64,000 nucleotides of DNA from Chloroflexota bacterium (GTDB lineage Bacteria > Chloroflexota > Anaerolineae > UBA4142), in contig JACRMI010000041.1 of NCBI GenBank assembly GCA_016215025.1, forward strand, positions 1 to 64,000, read 5' to 3'. This document shows, one piece after another, positions 9,092-18,900 of the stretch; position 1 is the stretch's first letter, and every line of letters starts with the position of its first letter. The position numbers and the translations under genes are program-made. The notes under the pieces are model-generated. The model was not told the DNA's origin. It saw only the letters and a program-made list of their open reading frames with translations, and made no database searches.

Positions 9092-9880
9092 ATGGCAACC
9101 CTCATTCAACTTTCTGATCTCCATTTTGGTCCACTCCACAATTCCCATTTGGATGAGATCATTCTGCAAGACATTGCAGCGCTAGACCCCGATGTCGTTG
9201 TCGTATCGGGTGATTTTACCATGCGCGCGCGCTACGCCGAATTTGAACAGGCGCGCGATTTCCTCAGCCGGATCAACAAACCGACGCTCGCAATTCCCGG
9301 CAATCACGATCAACCGATTTTGCGGCTTGCCGATTGGATCGAACGATTCGCGCATCAGTACTCGCGTTATCAAAAACATATTCATACCGACATCGACTCG
9401 ATGTTAGTTGTGCCCGGCTGGTTCATCGTCGGCTTGAACGATAATCATCCGATTGCGCCCGGTGGTTTTTGGTCGGTCAAACAGCGGACGTGGATTCAAG
9501 ACCAAATGGTGTGCGCGCCCGACGAATGCGTCAAGGTTGTCGTGACGCATCACCAGCTTTCCTGGGGCGGCAAGTGGCGACCCGCTGGATTTTGGTATCC
9601 TACGCGTGCGCTCGATCTGCTAGCGCGAAACGGCGTCGAACTCGTTTTGAACGGACACACCCACGTGCCGCTCGCCGAACAAACGGCGCAAGGAATTGTC
9701 ATTGCGCGGGCCGGCACAGCGACGAGTGGACGACTGCGGCATGGCAACAGCAACAGTTATAATTTCATTTGGGCAGACTCGAAACAAATTTCTGTTTTCG
9801 TGCGACGATATTACGAAAAAACGGATACTTTTGTCTCGGATCGAGCATTCACTTTTCCACGACGAAACAATAGACCCTAA
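9092..9880 (+). CDS. Calcineurin-like metallophosphoesterase
   Basis: 262 residues with the complete binuclear-metal motif set in order: SDLHFG, SGDFTM, PGNHDQ, VTHHQ and LNGHTHVP. This matches the Icc/CpdA-like branch of cytosolic phosphoesterases, which hydrolyse cyclic nucleotides or other phosphodiesters; the real substrate is not readable. No signal peptide. The stop codon lies inside the left arm of a long inverted repeat that separates it from the radical SAM gene. Confidence 0.88.
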   Translation: MATLIQLSDLHFGPLHNSHLDEIILQDIAALDPDVVVVSGDFTMRARYAEFEQARDFLSRINKPTLAIPGNHDQPILRLADWIERFAHQYSRYQKHIHTDIDSMLVVPGWFIVGLNDNHPIAPGGFWSVKQRTWIQDQMVCAPDECVKVVVTHHQLSWGGKWRPAGFWYPTRALDLLARNGVELVLNGHTHVPLAEQTAQGIVIARAGTATSGRLRHGNSNSYNFIWADSKQISVFVRRYYEKTDTFVSDRAFTFPRRNNRP

Positions 9881-9964
9881 AGGCTTCTTTGCTAACTGAT
9901 CCGCATGTCAGTCAATTGGCTTGTCCTATTCACATCACATTAAGGCGAAGAAACCTTTAGGGTC
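9873..9964. repeat. Long-arm inverted repeat overlapping a stop codon
   Basis: The left arm begins GACCCTAAAGGCTTCTT (9873 on) and the right arm ends CCTTTAGGGTC (9964); arms of about 20 bp match with few mismatches, about 50 bp apart. The metallophosphoesterase stop codon is inside the left arm. Confidence 0.7.
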
Positions 9965-9982
9965 TGATACAAGGACGTAATA

Positions 9983-11377
9983 ATGAACATCAACAAAGTC
10001 GTTTTGATCTACCCGCGCCGCGAAGGACGCATTTTCGGCAAAGCGCCCGGGTCGCCGTACGCGCTTATGCGTCTTGCCTCGCTCGTGCCCGATGAGATTC
10101 CTGTCGAAATTTGGGACGAGGATTTGATCGATTTGCCGTATGATCGATTGGGTCCGAACGATCTGGTCGGCATCACGAGCAAAACGTTATCCATCGACCG
10201 CGCGCGCGCGATTGCCCAAGCTGTTCGCAAACGCGGGAGTGTCGTCGCCGTCGGCGGCACGCATGCGACACTCGTTCCCGACGAAGTGACGCACTGGGCA
10301 GACATTACGGCGGTCGGCGAAGGGTACCGCACGCTGCCGCAAATCATTCGCGATGTGTCGAACGATACGGCGCAAAAATTATACGTCGATGAGGAATGGA
10401 ACAGCTTGGCCGGCATCGCGCGCTTGACGGATCGCGTGATCGAAATGGCGCACGAGCATCGCGATTATTGGACGCCGTACATGGAAATCACGCGCGGTTG
10501 TCCCCGCGATTGCACCTTCTGCACGGCGATTCGAGTCAGCGGCAAGGTCATGCGCCATCGTCCGATTGACGAAGTGGTGGACGAAATTCAACGCCGCCGC
10601 ATCCGTCGCTTCTTCTTGACCGACGACAATTTTGGTTTGAACTTTCGCACTAATCCCGATTATATTTCGAATTTGTTCGATGCGCTGGCTAAGTTGGATT
10701 TGGATGGTTGGACCGCGCAAGCGGAAATGATGGTCGGCAATTTTCCTGAACTCTTGGCGCAAGCTCGTCGTGCGCATTTGGAAAAATTGTTCATCGGCTT
10801 TGAATCGATCAACGCCGGTAATCGCCGCGACCTGGGCGGCAAGAGCAAGGGTAACGTCGCCGAATATCAACGTACCATCGACGCGATTCACAAGCAAGGC
10901 ATTGGCGTGGTCGGTTTGTTCGTGCTCGGACTAGACGGTGATACGCTTGACGTGTTTGAGCATACCTGGGATTTTGTGCGCAACAGCGAACTCGATTCGG
11001 TGAGCTTTACGATCATGACGCCGTATCCGGGGACGGAATTGCGCCGCGAGTACGAAGAACAAAATCGGTTGCTGCCGAACGTGCCGTGGAGCAAATACGA
11101 CACGGCGCACGTGGTCTTTCAGCCCGCGCACATGTCCGTCGAACAACTGCGGCGCGGTTACGATTGGATTTGTCACAAGGCGTACGACCCGACGGCGATT
11201 GCGGTACGGGGTTTGCGAACGTTGCGCCGTCACCCAATTCGTCAATATCAACGCCGTGCCTTTTCCAGCTTTAGCACCGATTTTGGGTATCGTCAGACCG
11301 TGAGTTATCGCGACCGCGAACCGGATTTCCGTTGGCGCGTTCCCTCACGCTTGTCATCTCAATTTTCGGCAAAATAA
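9983..11377 (+). CDS. Cobalamin-binding radical SAM protein
   Basis: 464 residues. The N-terminal ~150 residues form a B12-binding-like fold (GGTHATLVPDEVTHWADITAVGEG is characteristic of the BchE/P-methylase class). The radical SAM 4Fe-4S motif is Cys173-Cys177-Cys180 (RGCPRDCTFC). A late MTPYPGTEL motif is shared with the other B12 radical SAM proteins in this window. Such enzymes typically methylate or rearrange unactivated carbons in lipids, pigments or natural products. The gene is 4 bp upstream of a dolichol-phosphate-mannose-synthase-like glycosyltransferase, so a lipid or surface-glycan role is conceivable but unproven. Confidence 0.85.
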   Translation: MNINKVVLIYPRREGRIFGKAPGSPYALMRLASLVPDEIPVEIWDEDLIDLPYDRLGPNDLVGITSKTLSIDRARAIAQAVRKRGSVVAVGGTHATLVPDEVTHWADITAVGEGYRTLPQIIRDVSNDTAQKLYVDEEWNSLAGIARLTDRVIEMAHEHRDYWTPYMEITRGCPRDCTFCTAIRVSGKVMRHRPIDEVVDEIQRRRIRRFFLTDDNFGLNFRTNPDYISNLFDALAKLDLDGWTAQAEMMVGNFPELLAQARRAHLEKLFIGFESINAGNRRDLGGKSKGNVAEYQRTIDAIHKQGIGVVGLFVLGLDGDTLDVFEHTWDFVRNSELDSVSFTIMTPYPGTELRREYEEQNRLLPNVPWSKYDTAHVVFQPAHMSVEQLRRGYDWICHKAYDPTAIAVRGLRTLRRHPIRQYQRRAFSSFSTDFGYRQTVSYRDREPDFRWRVPSRLSSQFSAK

Positions 11378-11381
11378 GTCA

Positions 11382-12047
11382 ATGACTCGACTCTCTGTTT
11401 TATTACCCATCTTCAACGAAGAACGTGAACTGGACGCGTGTTTGGATCGGGTACTTGCCTCGCCGATTCCTCACGAAATCATCGCAGTGGATGATTGCTC
11501 GACCGATGCGACAGCGGAAATTCTTTCGCGGCGGCGGGATGGGCGTCTAAAAGTGATTCGGCATGAGCAGAATCGCGGCAAGGGCGGCGGCATTTGTACG
11601 GCGCTGGAATATGTCACCGGCGATGTGTGCATCATTCAAGACGCTGACACCGAATACGATCCCTGCGATTACGCCAAGCTGATCGAACCGATCAAGCAAG
11701 GGCGCGCGCAAGTGGTGTACGGCGCACGCGATCTCAGTACGCAGCCGTTGATCGGTCATCTTGGCAACAAATTCCTGACCGTGATGACGAATCTACTCGT
11801 AGGCACGCATCTTTCAGACATGGAAACGTGCTACAAGGTTGTGCCTGCTGCGCTGATGCGCGAATTGAATTTGCAATCGCGCGGCTTTGAAATCGAACCG
11901 GAGATTTCGATCAAGCTAGGCAAGCGGCGAGTGAAAATCCTCGAGGTGTCTATTTCGTACGCGCCGCGTCATGCGAAAAAGTTGCGGCGCTTTCGCGATG
12001 GATTCAAATCGCTGGCGGCACTGTTTCGCTATCGATTTGGCGATTAA
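11382..12047 (+). CDS. Family 2 glycosyltransferase, DPM1/dolichyl-phosphate type
   Basis: 221 residues. Starts with the GT2 hallmark LSVLLPIFNEERELDACLDRVL, then DDCSTDAT and the metal-binding QDADTEYDP. No membrane helices, as in single-domain DPM1-like enzymes that load a sugar on a polyprenyl phosphate. Four bp separate it from the preceding radical SAM gene, indicating an operon. Donor and acceptor are unknown. Confidence 0.88.
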   Translation: MTRLSVLLPIFNEERELDACLDRVLASPIPHEIIAVDDCSTDATAEILSRRRDGRLKVIRHEQNRGKGGGICTALEYVTGDVCIIQDADTEYDPCDYAKLIEPIKQGRAQVVYGARDLSTQPLIGHLGNKFLTVMTNLLVGTHLSDMETCYKVVPAALMRELNLQSRGFEIEPEISIKLGKRRVKILEVSISYAPRHAKKLRRFRDGFKSLAALFRYRFGD

Positions 12048-12054
12048 GTCTGCT

Positions 12055-12195
12055 CCGTCATTGCGAGGAGCGGCGCACGCGAGTGTCGTCATTAACAAAC
12101 CACAGAGCGACGAAGCAATCTCCACCTAAGACGGAGATTGCTCCGTCGCTCTTGCGTTTTTTCATTGACCGCACTTGCTCGAATCGCACCTCGCA
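12055..12195. repeat. GTCATTGCGAGG-type intergenic palindromic element
   Basis: Starts GTCATTGCGAGGAGCG and ends CCTCGCAATGAC, with an inner hairpin GAGCGACGAAGCAATCTCC / GGAGATTGCTCCGTCGCTC. This is a widespread non-coding bacterial repeat type. It fills the gap between convergent genes. Confidence 0.75.
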
Positions 12196-12210
12196 ATGAC
12201 TACGCTGGGG

Positions 12211-12900
12211 TTATTCGCACACGGTCCAATAAACCGGGGCTGTTCCGATGTGTTCCCAATAGCTCTCGCACGTCTTGTTGCTGATGTCTTTCGAGTTACT
12301 GGATAGCTTGTATTGCACCGAAGCGGGATTGCTGTTGTGGATTCGAGCTAGCCAACTCCCGTCTGCGTTCCAATGTCCGCCTGCCCACACCAAACCGCCC
12401 AGCGCTTTTTGAAAAGTGCCCCGTCCGATCGGTTGCCCCAATTGATTTGGCGCAAACACATCCATCGTTACTCCCTCGAGGGGTTTTGCTTCAAGCAACA
12501 CATCCATATGCACGCCGCCATAACCAATCCTGTACCAGACTTGTGCGCCTGCGCCAAGCGTTTGCCATGCGTCACCCGGTAACATCGGGCTTGAGGGGCT
12601 GGTCCCACTTGGAGCTTGTGGAACGGCTTGTTGGACGCCGGGTTTTGCAGTTGGTCGAATGACACGCGAAGTCGGCAGGGGTTTTTGAGTTGGGGTTGGT
12701 TCAAGGGTAGGAAGACGTGTGACTGTGGTGGTCACTTTGATCAGAGTCGGCGTTGGCTTGGGGGCGAGTGTTGGAATCAGTGCCACCAATTCAGAAATTT
12801 GCGGCACTGGCAAACCGAGGAACCAATATGCGAGTACGACATAAACGATTAGGTTTCCGACGACGAGCTTGACCAGAATATTTTTCTGATTGGGCGTCAT
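12211..12900 (-). CDS. Membrane-anchored protein with Thr/Pro linker and C-terminal beta domain
   Basis: 229 residues: one N-terminal helix (LVKLVVGNLIVYVVLAYWFLGL), a Pro/Thr-rich linker to ~residue 105, then a ~120-residue domain with WYRIGYGGVHMDVLL and WLARIHNSNPASVQYKLSSNS. The C-terminal part resembles bacterial pre-peptidase-like or secreted beta-sandwich domains, but I do not recognise a family. Two cysteines (KTCESYW, WTVCE) could form an extracytoplasmic disulfide. It is monocistronic with a strong promoter. Confidence 0.65.
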   Translation of the reverse strand: MTPNQKNILVKLVVGNLIVYVVLAYWFLGLPVPQISELVALIPTLAPKPTPTLIKVTTTVTRLPTLEPTPTQKPLPTSRVIRPTAKPGVQQAVPQAPSGTSPSSPMLPGDAWQTLGAGAQVWYRIGYGGVHMDVLLEAKPLEGVTMDVFAPNQLGQPIGRGTFQKALGGLVWAGGHWNADGSWLARIHNSNPASVQYKLSSNSKDISNKTCESYWEHIGTAPVYWTVCE

Positions 12901-12989
12901 GATTATCTCTATGGGATGATCGGGTCGAAATTTATTCGACGGCGATTCCTCGAATGAATCCTTAACGGAAAAATCAATCGCACGCTGTT

Positions 12990-13017
12990 ATTATATAGCA
13001 AGTCGATACGAAATCAA
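12990..13017 (-). promoter_or_regulatory. Promoter of the membrane-anchored protein gene
   Basis: Minus strand TTGATT (13017-13012), 16-bp spacer, TATAAT (12995-12990). Leader of about 85 nt. Confidence 0.65.
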
Positions 13018-13089
13018 GCGCCCTAGGATGAATCGTTTTCAGTTTGAAATTCGTATCCTTCAATGACAAATCAATTATTCAGAGCGTAG

Positions 13090-13117
13090 TTGGGGAGAAT
13101 ACGTTTGCATTCCCCAA
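13090..13117 (+). promoter_or_regulatory. Short hairpin upstream of the PD40 protein gene
   Basis: TTGGGGA (13090-13096) and TCCCCAA (13111-13117) form a 7-bp stem about 20 bp before the start codon. It could be an operator or leader hairpin; role unknown. Confidence 0.35.
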
Positions 13118-13137
13118 TCTGCAAGGAAAAATGGGCT

Positions 13138-14484
13138 ATGACAAGACGCGCAAAAGTCGGTATTGTTGCCGCCGTAGTTGGCTTGAGTTTGCTTCTGCTT
13201 TGTCTTTGCGTTGCAACCTGGGTCGCGTACGTCAATTTCGCTCCTGTAATTGCCTCTGCGGCGAACCCCAAAGTTGATCGCATTGCGTACGTCGATAACG
13301 ACTCGAACATTCAACTGGTCGATGCGACCGGTACGCAACGGGTCGCGTTAACGACCGATGCCTCGGAAACGGCTGGTCGCTATTACATCTTTCCAACGTG
13401 GGCACCGGATAGTCAGCGCATTGCCTTCATCGGTGCCTTGGGTACCGATCAATCACGCGAAGGCGAGCTATTCACATTGCCCGTGAAAGGAGGAGATCGC
13501 GCGATTGTGTACAAGAGTTCGGAAATGGTCCCGTTTTATTCGTACTGGTCACCGGATAGCCAACGGATCGCATTTTTGGCGCAGAATGACACCGAAATGG
13601 TGTTGTTGTTAGGACATCCAGAAGGTAAACAGGACGTTCGAAAAGTAGAATCGGGCGCGCCGTTTTATTGGGACTGGGCGCCGAACAGTCAATCGCTCTT
13701 GATGCACATTGGCGGCAGTCGCCATGATTCGAATGAGGCGCATCTGGCGATCCAGGGTGTGTCGGCGGGGAATGCGCCCAAAGCATTGGATCACGGTCCC
13801 AGTGATTTTGAAGCGCCGCACTATTCGCCCAATGGAGCACAAATACTTTACGCGGGCACGCATAATTCCGATGGCGATGCGCTGTTCGTCGCGGATGCTC
13901 AAGGCACTAATGCGCGTTTGATTACCGATTACGTCGGTCGAATCGCTTTTGCCTGGTCGCCCGATGGGAAGAAAATCGCCTGGATCGTTACCGATGTCGA
14001 TTCCGGATTACCCCACTTGGGTCAGGTCATGGTGAGTGATGCCGATGGGAGCAATGCCAAACCACTCGCCGGCGAAAGAACGTTGGCATTTTATTGGTCG
14101 CCGGACAGCCAACAGATTGCGTATCTTACGGTGGTGATTGGAAATTCGCGAGGTTGCGCCGACGATTGCGGGCGATTGCCTGGACTAGGTGCGCCGCTGC
14201 TGCAAGCGCAAACCGTTCATCTGCGCTGGCGAGTCGTGAACCTAGCCGATAACCAAGTGCGCACGCTGGCAACGTTCGATCCAACGCAAACGTTCTTGCT
14301 CATGCTGCCTTACTTTGACCAATACTCGCGGTCGACGACCTTCTGGTCGCCCGATAGCCACAAGTTCGTTTACACGCAAGAAGAAGCCGATGGCAGTGGT
14401 ACAGTCTGGGTCGCCGATGTCACCGGCAAAGAGGAAGCGCGCAAAGTTGGCGATGGAACGCTGGGCGTCTGGTCTTGGAAATAA
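13138..14484 (+). CDS. Membrane-anchored TolB-like beta-propeller (PD40 repeats)
   Basis: 448 residues. A single N-terminal helix (VGIVAAVVGLSLLLLCLCV) is followed by a propeller made of at least seven PD40/WD40-like repeats, recognisable by (W/Y)(A/S)PDSQRIAF: YSYWSPDSQRIAF, FAWSPDGKKIAW, FYWSPDSQQIAY and TTFWSPDSHKFVY. Such propellers serve as extracytoplasmic binding scaffolds. The ATG at 13138 (MTRRAKVG) follows AAGGA. A longer in-frame start at 13090 lies in the hairpin and is unlikely. Ends at a strong terminator. Confidence 0.8.
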   Translation: MTRRAKVGIVAAVVGLSLLLLCLCVATWVAYVNFAPVIASAANPKVDRIAYVDNDSNIQLVDATGTQRVALTTDASETAGRYYIFPTWAPDSQRIAFIGALGTDQSREGELFTLPVKGGDRAIVYKSSEMVPFYSYWSPDSQRIAFLAQNDTEMVLLLGHPEGKQDVRKVESGAPFYWDWAPNSQSLLMHIGGSRHDSNEAHLAIQGVSAGNAPKALDHGPSDFEAPHYSPNGAQILYAGTHNSDGDALFVADAQGTNARLITDYVGRIAFAWSPDGKKIAWIVTDVDSGLPHLGQVMVSDADGSNAKPLAGERTLAFYWSPDSQQIAYLTVVIGNSRGCADDCGRLPGLGAPLLQAQTVHLRWRVVNLADNQVRTLATFDPTQTFLLMLPYFDQYSRSTTFWSPDSHKFVYTQEEADGSGTVWVADVTGKEEARKVGDGTLGVWSWK

Positions 14485-14491
14485 GCGAGAC

Positions 14492-14523
14492 ACCGAGTTG
14501 AAAATTCTTCAACTCGGTTTTTC
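14492..14523 (+). terminator. Intrinsic terminator
   Basis: ACCGAGTTGA / TCAACTCGGT stem of 10 bp followed by TTTTTC. Confidence 0.9.
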
Positions 14524-14634
14524 ATGTACAGCGCAGCTCGCTCGGCAAAATGAGCAAAGAATGAGCATTTTCCGGTCTGGAAAATCCTTGGCGCTCAACG
14601 TATCATGCATTCAATCTTCAAGAGAGGAGTAACT

Positions 14635-15465
14635 ATGCGTAATGCCTTGACCGCCGAATTTAAATTTCTGTATTCGTTGGTGCTCGCCGCAATTCTGCCG
14701 TTTGGTTTGTTGCTGTATTTTCTGCCGACGCAAACCGCAAGTTACTGGCCCTGGGTTATTGCCAATCCGCGTTCTGCCATGCTGATCGGCGCGGTCTATA
14801 TTGCCGCCGTGGTTTATTTCCTTCTTGCGCTTAAAACCAACGATTGGTACCAAGTCCAAGCCGATCAAGGTGGGCTATTCATTTTCTTGTCCGTGTTGGT
14901 TATCGCGACCATGACGGATTGGGACAAGTTTCGACCATACTATCCGACAACATTAATTTGGCTCGCAATCTATTACGGTGGTCCACTATTCCTGCCATTC
15001 ATTTATCGATTGCAAAAGGAACGCATGAAATCAATTACGCCAGGGCCCGATGTTCCTGAGCCATGGGCAATGTGGCTGGTCGTGCGCGGCATTGTGTATC
15101 TGACAATTTTCGTCATCGTGCTGGTCTTTGCCGATGCGGTAAGCGCGCTTTGGCCCTGGGCGACGAATTCGCTCGCCTTGCGCGTTTTCTCAGCGCAGAT
15201 TGCACTCAATGGTTGGCGTGCGATCATCATTCTCAAGTACGGTCGAGATTGGCAGCGCCAACGCATGGGTTCGGTGATGATGGTTTTGCTGGGTCTCTTG
15301 CAGCTCGGCGCACTCGCCATCGGCCCCACGCCGTACAACTGGTCATCACCTTTGGCGATTTTATTACCGCTCATGTTCCTCGAATGGTCGCTCACATCGG
15401 CAGCGTTACTTTACCTCCATAGAAAATCAGGAGAATTGGCCTATGTTCATCCAATACGGAGCTAG
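14635..15465 (+). CDS. Polytopic membrane protein of unknown function
   Basis: 276 residues with about seven to eight hydrophobic segments, e.g. SLVLAAILPFGLLLYFLP, LIGAVYIAAVVYFLLAL, GGLFIFLSVLVIATM and YLTIFVIVLVFADAVSAL. I do not recognise the family. ATG 14635 has GAGAGGAG 6 bp upstream. It overlaps the next small membrane protein by 23 bp, suggesting translational coupling and a shared complex or pathway. Confidence 0.7.
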   Translation: MRNALTAEFKFLYSLVLAAILPFGLLLYFLPTQTASYWPWVIANPRSAMLIGAVYIAAVVYFLLALKTNDWYQVQADQGGLFIFLSVLVIATMTDWDKFRPYYPTTLIWLAIYYGGPLFLPFIYRLQKERMKSITPGPDVPEPWAMWLVVRGIVYLTIFVIVLVFADAVSALWPWATNSLALRVFSAQIALNGWRAIIILKYGRDWQRQRMGSVMMVLLGLLQLGALAIGPTPYNWSSPLAILLPLMFLEWSLTSAALLYLHRKSGELAYVHPIRS

Positions 15466-15871
15466 ACTTATCGGCGCGGTTTACGTGGTGCTTGGGATTC
15501 TCGGATTCATTCCAATCGATCCCATCAATCACTATCATCCTGAAGGCATCGGCGCGTTCTATCTTTTGAACAATGTGGCGATCAATTGGCTGCATAATCT
15601 CATTCATCTTTTCATCGGAGTGACTGGATTGTGGGCAGCCCAATCCATCGCCCACGCTCGACTTTGGGGAAAACTAATGGGCGTCGTTCTGCTTTTGCTC
15701 TTTGGGGTTGGCATGGCGCAAGCCGCCCTGCTTGGATTTCCTGTCGATCAATTGTTGCTCGGACTCGTGCCCTTAAATTCGCCAGGGCATACGCTGCACT
15801 TGGTTACAGGTGGACTCGCGCTTTATCTTGGATTCAAACGAATCGATGTGCCTGCTGCGCAAATGATGTAA
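15443..15871 (+). CDS. DUF4383-like small membrane protein
   Basis: 142 residues with four predicted helices and the pattern NWLHNLIHLFIGVTGLWAA ... GHTLHLVTGGLALYLG, resembling DUF4383 membrane proteins. Function unknown. Its start overlaps the upstream membrane-protein gene. Confidence 0.75.
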   Translation: MFIQYGARLIGAVYVVLGILGFIPIDPINHYHPEGIGAFYLLNNVAINWLHNLIHLFIGVTGLWAAQSIAHARLWGKLMGVVLLLLFGVGMAQAALLGFPVDQLLLGLVPLNSPGHTLHLVTGGLALYLGFKRIDVPAAQMM

Positions 15872-15962
15872 ACCTATTATCAAGATGTGCGTCGCATATT
15901 GTTTCATAAACTGATTGACACTTGGCGCTCATTGGACTAGAATTTCGGCATGAGGTTACACC

Positions 15963-18900
15963 ATGCCTGATATTCTCGAAACATTTTCGCGGCCGACTTG
16001 TCAATGGTTTCGCAACACGTTTGGCGCGCCGACGCCGCCGCAAGCGCAAGGCTGGGAAGCGATTCAGCGTGGCGATCACACGCTGATTCTCGCTCCGACT
16101 GGCTCGGGCAAAACGCTCGCCGCTTTTCTCTGGGGCATCGACGAATTGTATCATGTGGGACAAATTGGCACTTTGTCCCACGGCGTCCATCTCCTCTATG
16201 TCTCTCCACTCAAAGCGCTCAACAACGACATCGAACGCAACTTGCGTCATCCGCTTGAAGGCATTCGCGCGACAGCAGAACATTTCAAGATCGATGTGCC
16301 AACAATTCGCGTCGCGGTTCGCACGGGCGACACGCCCGCCAAGTTGCGTGCTGCAATGACGAAACATCCGCCGCACATTCTCATTACGACGCCCGAATCT
16401 TTGTACTTGATGCTGACGAGTCCGCGCGCGCGCGAAATGTTTCGCACGACGAAAACGATCATCGTCGATGAAATTCATACGCTGTGCGGCAACAAACGTG
16501 GTGTGCATCTCGCGCTCAGTCTGGAACGACTTGAACATCTTGCGACGAACCGCGTGCAACGCATCGGACTCTCGGCCACGATCAGACCGCTTGATGAGGT
16601 CGCGCGATTTCTGGGAGGACAAATCGTAGGACAAGATGCCATCTTGTCCTACCGTCCTGTCACCATCGTCGATGCCGGTTACCGCAAGCCGCTGGATTTG
16701 CAAGTGGTTACTGTCGTGGAAGATTTTCGCGAACTACCTGGCGAAACGATTTGGCCCTCCGTCGTGCCGCACGTGTTGAACGATATTCGCCAACATACGA
16801 CGACGCTCGTGTTTGCAAACAATAGACGGCTCGCCGAACGCACGGCGGATCGATTGAACGCGCAGCTTGATGCAGAGCAGAAGGAAGAAATTCCGCCAGG
16901 ATCGACGGAGGCACTTGCGCCTGGGGGATTGCCACGTGATCGCGGCATCTTTGCGATTGGCGCAGAGGGTCCGATTCGCGCACATCACGGCAGCATGTCG
17001 AAAGAAGCGCGGCACAAAATGGAGCAGGAGTTGAAAGCGGGCAAGTTGCCTGCGCTCGTTGGTACAAGTTCACTTGAGTTGGGCATCGACATCGGCGCGG
17101 TTGATCTCGTCGTCCAACTCCAATCGCCGAAGAGTGTCGCGCAGGGATTGCAACGCGTCGGTCGTTCGGGGCATCTCGTGGGACAAACGAGTGTTGGCAA
17201 AATTTATCCAACGTTTCGCGAAGATTTGATGGAAGCGGCGGCAATCACGCGCGGCATGTTGGACGGCGATGTGGAGTTGACGCACACGCCCGAAAATCCG
17301 CTCGACGTGTTGGCGCAGCAAATCGTCGCGATGGTCGCGTGCGAAACATGGAGCGTGCCTGTGGTGTACGATCTCGTACGATGCGCGTACCCTTATCGTA
17401 ATCTGTCGCGCGCATCATTTGAGTCTGTTCTCGAAATGCTGTCGGGCAAGTTCGAGCGCGTGCGCGCGCGCATCGTTTGGGATCGCGTGAATGATCGATT
17501 GGCGGCGCTGCCTGGGACGCGGTTGCTCGCGGTGATGAACAGCGGCACGATTGCGGACACGGGCGCATTCGGCGTGTATCTGTCCGATGGCAAAACCAAA
17601 GTTGGCGAACTCGACGAAGAATTTATTTACGAGACGCGCGTCGGCGATGCGTTTCTGTTGGGCAGTCACGTTTGGCGCGTGCGTGAGATTGCGGATGATC
17701 GCATCGTCGTCGAAGATGCGGCGGGCGCAACGCCACGAATGCCGTTTTGGAATGGCGATTATCCCTGGCGACCGTACGAGCTGGGTGTGCGGATTGGAAA
17801 ATTCAGAAGACAAGTCCAAGAAAAATTACAGGGCAATGAAAGGAACTCAGGGGAACTCAGGGAGTGGCTGAAGAGCGAGTACGCGCTGGATGAGAACTCG
17901 GTGAACAATTTGCTTGCCCATGTGCAGCGCCAAATGGATGCGGTTGGCGTCATTGCGTCCGATAAAACGATTGTCGTCGAAACATTTCAAGATGCGGTCG
18001 GCGAGCCGCGCATGGTGATTCATTCGCCGTTTGGCGGACGCGTGAACGGTGCGTGGGCGCTCGCACTGACAAGTATTTTGCGCGAACGGACGGGCGTCCA
18101 AATCGAAACGCAATCGAACGACGATGGAATCCTTTTTCGCTTTCCGAGCACGAGTCAGGTGTCATCTGAGATCGTGCAAAAACTTGCCGCGTCCGATGCG
18201 CGCGAACGAATCTTGCACGAGCTTCCGAACTCGGCGGTATTCGGCGCGCAATTTCGTATGAACGCCGGTCGCGCGCTGCTGTTGCCGCGAGCGAGTGGAC
18301 GCAAGCGTACGCCGTTTTGGTTGCAGCGATTGAAGGCAAAAGATTTGCTCGCGCTCGTAAGCCAATACGAAAATTTCCCAATCATCGCAGAAACTTATCG
18401 CGATTGTTTGCGCGACGTTTTCGATCTGCCGCACCTCGAAGAAATTTTGAACAAGATTCAGAGTGGCGAAATAAATGTTGTGCCAATCGAAACGCTCGTG
18501 CCGTCGCCGATTGCGTCTGCGTTGTTGTTCAATTTCATCAGCGTTTACATGTACGAATGGGACGCGCCGAAAGCGGAACGGCAGATGCAGTCATTATCAT
18601 TAAGCCAAGAGATGTTGGATGACGTGATACGTGATGGAGTGATACGTGATCTTTTGAAACCAGAGGCAATTGCCGATGTTGCGCAGCGTGAGCAGCACGT
18701 CGATCCGAATTTTCGCGCGCGTAGCGCCGAAGAACTCGACGTGATTTTGCACGAGCTAGGCGATCTGACCGAAGACGAAATTGCCGCGCGCAGTACGGGC
18801 GATGCGAGCGCATGGATCAAACAACTGGCAGAGCAGGGACGCATCGCACAGCTTACGATTCGCGATCAAGCGCGCTGGATTCCCGTCGAACTCTTACCCG

